Part shown: positions 5,957-8,835 of the stretch, piece after piece
Layout: each line of letters begins with the position of its first letter
Position numbering within the stretch: the stretch's first letter is position 1
NCBI GenBank assembly: GCA_937127205.1
Contig: CAKZLS010000247.1
Coordinates: 1 to 8,835, forward strand
DNA from: an uncultured Rhodospirillales bacterium
Lineage (GTDB): Bacteria; Pseudomonadota; Alphaproteobacteria; Rhodospirillales; Defluviicoccaceae
DNA length: 8,835 nucleotides
Reading direction: 5' to 3'
The notes under the pieces: generated by a model
The model's database searches: none
What the model was told of the DNA's origin: nothing
What the model saw: the letters and a program-made list of their open reading frames with translations, nothing else
Position numbers and translations under genes: made by a program

Positions 5957-5975
5957 CGGGGCCCGGCGCCGAACC

Positions 5976-5981
5976 GAGAGG
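5976..5981 (+). promoter_or_regulatory. Shine-Dalgarno supporting the TTG start of glutaminase
   Basis: GAGAGG lies eight bases before the TTG at 5990. The first in-frame ATG (6032) has only a GGAG three bases away, too close to be used, and would trim the conserved N-terminal helix before the QYIPEL motif. Confidence 0.55.
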
Positions 5982-5989
5982 CTGAACTA

Positions 5990-6922
5990 TTGAAAGACTT
6001 GCAGGGAATTGTTCTCGCCATTGCGGAGCGGATGGCTAAGGAGCCCGATCGCGGCCACGTGGCCCAGTACATTCCCGAACTTGCAAAGATCGATCCCAAT
6101 CAGTTCGGGATCGCGGTGGCGCTGGCCGACGGGAATCTGTTCGCCGCCGGGGATGCCGACACGCCGTTCTCGATCCAGAGTATTTCAAAGGTATTCACTC
6201 TCAGCTTGGCGTTGGGCCGGGTCGGCGATGCGCTGTGGGAGCGGGTGGGCCGCGAGCCGTCTGGCGATCCGTTCAACTCCATCGTCCAGTTGGAGGCCGA
6301 CCACGGCATTCCCCGCAATCCGTTCATCAACGCCGGCGCGATCGTGGTGACTGACGTTCTGCTGGCCGGGCACCAGCCGCGCGAGACCATCGGTGAGATT
6401 CTCCGGTTCATGCGTCACATTTCCGAAGACGACGGTATCCGGATCGATCCCGAGGTGGCGCGTTCGGAGGAGCGAACCGGCTTCCGCAATGCCGCGCTAG
6501 CCAATTTCATCCGTGCCGCAAACAATCTACGCCATGCGCCGGAACAGACGCTCGGCGTTTACTACCATCACTGTGCCATCGCCATGACGTGCAAACAACT
6601 GGCCATGGCGGGACGGTATTTCGCCTTCGGAGGGCGTCTGGGCGTCGACGGTCCGAAGATCGTCTCATCGGCCCGCGCGCGGCGGATCAACGCCCTGATG
6701 CTGACGTGCGGGCACTACGACGGTTCGGGCGATTTCGCGTTCCAAGTGGGCCTGCCGGGCAAGAGCGGCGTCGGCGGGGGCATTCTTGCCATCGTTCCCG
6801 ACGTCGCGTCCGTCGCTGTTTGGTCGCCGGGCCTCAATGCCGTCGGCAATTCAACGCTCGCGACGCAGGCCTTGAAGATGCTGAGCAATCGCGCCGGCTG
6901 GTCGATCTTCGGCGAGACTTGA
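5990..6922 (+). CDS. glsA: Glutaminase A
   Basis: A 310-residue cytoplasmic glutaminase (EC 3.5.1.2) that hydrolyses L-glutamine to L-glutamate and ammonia. It belongs to the serine-dependent, beta-lactamase-fold glutaminases. The catalytic Ser64-x-x-Lys67 lies in SIQSISKVFTL. Other family hallmarks are FNSIVQLE (95-102), PRNPFINAGAI (108-118), SEERTGFRNAA (159-169), Tyr191 in VYYHHCAIAM, the GHYDGSGDFAF segment (241-251) and the glycine-rich VGLPGKSGVGGGI (253-265). Length and layout match Escherichia coli YneH (308 aa) from end to end. The start is TTG, supported by the Shine-Dalgarno and by family length. It lies 33 bp after the cyclase stop and 53 bp before the transhydrogenase, which suggests one transcript. 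No regulatory STAS domain is fused to it. Confident. Confidence 0.95.
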   Translation: MKDLQGIVLAIAERMAKEPDRGHVAQYIPELAKIDPNQFGIAVALADGNLFAAGDADTPFSIQSISKVFTLSLALGRVGDALWERVGREPSGDPFNSIVQLEADHGIPRNPFINAGAIVVTDVLLAGHQPRETIGEILRFMRHISEDDGIRIDPEVARSEERTGFRNAALANFIRAANNLRHAPEQTLGVYYHHCAIAMTCKQLAMAGRYFAFGGRLGVDGPKIVSSARARRINALMLTCGHYDGSGDFAFQVGLPGKSGVGGGILAIVPDVASVAVWSPGLNAVGNSTLATQALKMLSNRAGWSIFGET

Positions 6923-6975
6923 GGCATGATATTGAATCAGAGCCAGGCCGCTGGTCGTGAGCGAGGGAGGAAACA

Positions 6976-8283
6976 ATGAACCGACAGAAGTACTACGACG
7001 AGACGGGGGCGGGCGAGACAACGTTCACGGTTTCGGCGTCCAACATCAAATTCGGCGCCGGCTGCCTGCGCGAACTGGGTCCGGACGCATCGCTCCTCGG
7101 CATGAAGCGGGTCGCCTTCTTCGTGGACGCGAACGTGCTCGAAACCGAACCGGCCCGGGTCGCGCTGGAGTCCTTGAACGGCGCTAATGTCGATGCCGTC
7201 ATCTATGAGGATGCGCACGTAGAGCCCACGGATACCTCGTTTCGCGAAGCTACTGACTTCGCGCGGGACGGCGAGTTCGACGGGTTCATTTCGCTCGGCG
7301 GCGGCTCGGTGATGGATACCGCAAAGGCGGCCAACCTGTTCGCCACCTATCCCGACGATCTGCTCGCCTATGTCAATGCACCCATCGGCCAGGCGAAACC
7401 GGTGCCCGGTCCGGTCAAACCTCACATCGCCTGCCCGACGACATCCGGAACCGGCAGTGAGACCACCGGTGTCACCATCTTCGATTTCGTCGAGCGTAAT
7501 GTGAAAACCGGGATCTCGTCGAAGTGGCTCAAGCCCACCATGGCCGTGGTCGATCCAACCACCACGGAGAGCCTGCCGGGCGGTATCGTTGCGGCCACCG
7601 GTTTCGATGTCTTTACGCATGCCATCGAGTCGTACACCGCCGTACCGTTCACTGGCCGTGACCGGCCGGCCTCGCCCGACCTCCGGCCGCCTTATCAAGG
7701 CGCCAATCCGTACAGCGATATTGGCAGCATGCACGCCATCCGGCTCGGCGGCCGCTATCTGATCCGCGCCGTGAACGATGCCAGCGATCACGAAGCACGA
7801 CACGCGCTGATGTTCGCCTCGACCCTCGCCGGGCTCTCCTTCGGCAATGCCGGGGTGCACATCCCGCACGCCATGTCCTACGCGGTGGCGGGCCTCAACC
7901 ATACCTTCCGGGCCAAGGGATACGACAAGGCCGACCCGATGGTGCCTCACGGCATCTCGGTTGTTGTCAACGCGCCCGCCGCGTTCCGGTTCACCGCCGA
8001 GGCGGCGCCGGAGCGCCACTTGGACGTGGCGGCGGCGTTGGGCGCCGATACAGCCGGCGCGGCTCCTGACGATGCCGGTGATGTGCTCGCCGAGCGCCTG
8101 ATGTCGATGATGCGCGAAACCGGTATTCCCAACGGACTGCAGGAAATCGGCTATCGGGACAATGACGTTCCGGCGCTGGTCCAGGGGGCGTTCCCGCAGC
8201 AGCGATTGCTGGTCATGGCGCCGCGGCCGGTGAGCGAAGACGATCTGGCCGACCTGTTCCGCGCAGCCATGCGGTATTGGTGA
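6976..8283 (+). CDS. Hydroxyacid-oxoacid transhydrogenase, iron-dependent alcohol dehydrogenase superfamily
   Basis: A 435-residue enzyme of the ADHFE1/HOT branch of iron-containing alcohol dehydrogenases (PF00465). HOT (EC 1.1.99.24) oxidises 4-hydroxybutyrate to succinate semialdehyde while reducing 2-oxoglutarate to D-2-hydroxyglutarate, with a tightly held nicotinamide cofactor. The dinucleotide-binding GGGS is at 108-111, followed by Asp114 in VMDTAK. CPTTSGTGSETT covers 153-164. Metal ligands are Asp211 and His215 in GFDVFTHAIES, His298 in HIPHAMSYAV and His325 in VPHG. Branch-specific signatures seen in the human enzyme are also here: PPYQGANPYSDI, FGNAGVHIPHAMSY, PERHLDVAAALGADT and PALVQGAFPQQR. 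Start ATG follows GGGAGG with a 5-base gap. Upstream glutaminase could feed glutamate toward 2-oxoglutarate, its acceptor substrate. Another alcohol or hydroxyacid substrate cannot be excluded; the branch assignment is strong. Confidence 0.92.
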   Translation: MNRQKYYDETGAGETTFTVSASNIKFGAGCLRELGPDASLLGMKRVAFFVDANVLETEPARVALESLNGANVDAVIYEDAHVEPTDTSFREATDFARDGEFDGFISLGGGSVMDTAKAANLFATYPDDLLAYVNAPIGQAKPVPGPVKPHIACPTTSGTGSETTGVTIFDFVERNVKTGISSKWLKPTMAVVDPTTTESLPGGIVAATGFDVFTHAIESYTAVPFTGRDRPASPDLRPPYQGANPYSDIGSMHAIRLGGRYLIRAVNDASDHEARHALMFASTLAGLSFGNAGVHIPHAMSYAVAGLNHTFRAKGYDKADPMVPHGISVVVNAPAAFRFTAEAAPERHLDVAAALGADTAGAAPDDAGDVLAERLMSMMRETGIPNGLQEIGYRDNDVPALVQGAFPQQRLLVMAPRPVSEDDLADLFRAAMRYW

Positions 8284-8294
8284 GGATCGCGGGG

Positions 8295-8835
8295 TCAAAC
8301 AAGGCCGGTACGCTCAACCACCCAAACGGCGGCGATCAGACCGATGGCCAGCGAGATGGGGATGACCACGCGCGAGCGATACCAGGGCCGGCGCATGGTC
8401 CAACCGAGGACCAGAAAACAGCCGGCAATCACCGCGAGCTGGCCCAGCTCCACCCCGACGTTGAAGGCAACCAAACTCAAGACGAATTGGCCGGGCGCCG
8501 GTCCGATCTCATGGAGCACGCCGGCGAATCCAAGGCCGTGGAGAAGGCCGAAACAGAACACCACCACCGGACGCCAGACGTGGACGCGGTCGGTCAGGAT
8601 GTTCTCCACCGCCAGGTAGACGATGGAGAGAGCGATCAGCGGTTCCACGATCGCCGGAGAGAGTTGCACGATGCCCGCCATGCCAAGGGCCAGCGTCACG
8701 GTATGGGCAAGCGTGAACGCGGTGACCTGCCACAACAGCGCACTAAACCGGGTGGACAGCAAAAACAGGCCGATCACGAACAAAATATGGTCGAGGCCCT
8801 TGGGAACGATATGGGTGAAGCCAACCTCGAGATAG
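8295..8835 (-). CDS. HupE/UreJ-like membrane protein, C-terminal part (5' end outside window)
   Basis: The frame is open from the right edge (first whole codon at 8834) to TGA at 8297-8295, 179 residues. An internal TTG at 8783 gives a shorter frame, but the family sequence clearly continues upstream of it: GFTHIVPKGLDHI joins onto LFVIGLFLLS. This is the HupE/UreJ_2 signature (PF13795), with the histidines and aspartate of H-x6-D-H (visible residues 8, 15, 16) inside the first helix. Further conserved points are His44 in TLAHTVTLALG, Glu77 in LAVEN, His99 in GLLHGLGFAGVL and Asn125/Glu129 in FNVGVELGQ. Five or six hydrophobic segments are visible, ending in a short basic loop (RRPWYRSR) and a last helix. 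HupE and UreJ are linked to nickel uptake for hydrogenase and urease; for this subfamily the metal is not established. It converges on the transhydrogenase with 11 bp between stops. Confidence 0.87.
   Translation of the reverse strand, partial: YLEVGFTHIVPKGLDHILFVIGLFLLSTRFSALLWQVTAFTLAHTVTLALGMAGIVQLSPAIVEPLIALSIVYLAVENILTDRVHVWRPVVVFCFGLLHGLGFAGVLHEIGPAPGQFVLSLVAFNVGVELGQLAVIAGCFLVLGWTMRRPWYRSRVVIPISLAIGLIAAVWVVERTGLV

Noticed and set aside
6937..8298. 453-codon open frame on the minus strand, longer than the transhydrogenase it covers
   Set aside because: It is antisense to a gene with all iron-alcohol-dehydrogenase metal ligands and ADHFE1 signatures. Its translation is arginine/glycine/histidine-rich with no recognisable domain, typical of antisense frames in GC-rich genes.

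Overview
The window looks like a stretch of a GC-rich proteobacterial chromosome. The protein families, the codon use and a lipobox-bearing entericidin-sized lipoprotein fit an alphaproteobacterium (Rhodospirillales-like), but nothing in the sequence fixes the taxon. Seven protein genes are intact or cut by a window edge, and one 56-residue lipoprotein gene is short enough to be missed by default ORF cut-offs. There are no tRNAs, rRNAs, insertion sequences or CRISPR arrays.

Layout from left to right. At 1-457 is the C-terminal end of a tandem cadherin-like repeat surface protein, closed by a hairpin terminator. On the minus strand follow a secreted tannase/feruloyl-esterase-family hydrolase (804-2273) and, downstream of it, the small lipoprotein (551-721), whose Shine-Dalgarno sits inside a hairpin. 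A 260-bp divergent intergenic region holds a perfect TGTGA-N6-TCACA palindrome. On the plus strand, 2534-5221 encodes a subtilisin-family (S8) protease with a C-terminal array of seven exact 56-residue repeats. These repeats match, from memory, the blades of the seven-bladed propeller lectin of the mushroom Psathyrella velutina (PVL). A strong hairpin terminator follows.

The second half is a plus-strand cluster: an exported cyclase-family protein that has lost its catalytic core (5363-5956), glutaminase (5990-6922) and a hydroxyacid-oxoacid transhydrogenase of the iron-dependent alcohol dehydrogenase superfamily (6976-8283). Gaps of 33 and 53 bp allow co-transcription from a good sigma70-like promoter at 5294-5323. 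A HupE/UreJ-like membrane protein (8295 to the right edge, minus strand) converges on it with only 11 bp between the stops.

Functionally, the left half is about the cell exterior: adhesin, polyphenol/ester hydrolase, lipoprotein, and a protease with a glycan-binding type of domain. The right half is small-molecule metabolism around glutamine, glutamate, 2-oxoglutarate and 4-hydroxybutyrate. The most unusual object is the protease-propeller fusion. Next come the internally deleted cyclase, with its 10-bp inverted repeat spanning promoter and ribosome-binding site, and the unlisted lipoprotein.
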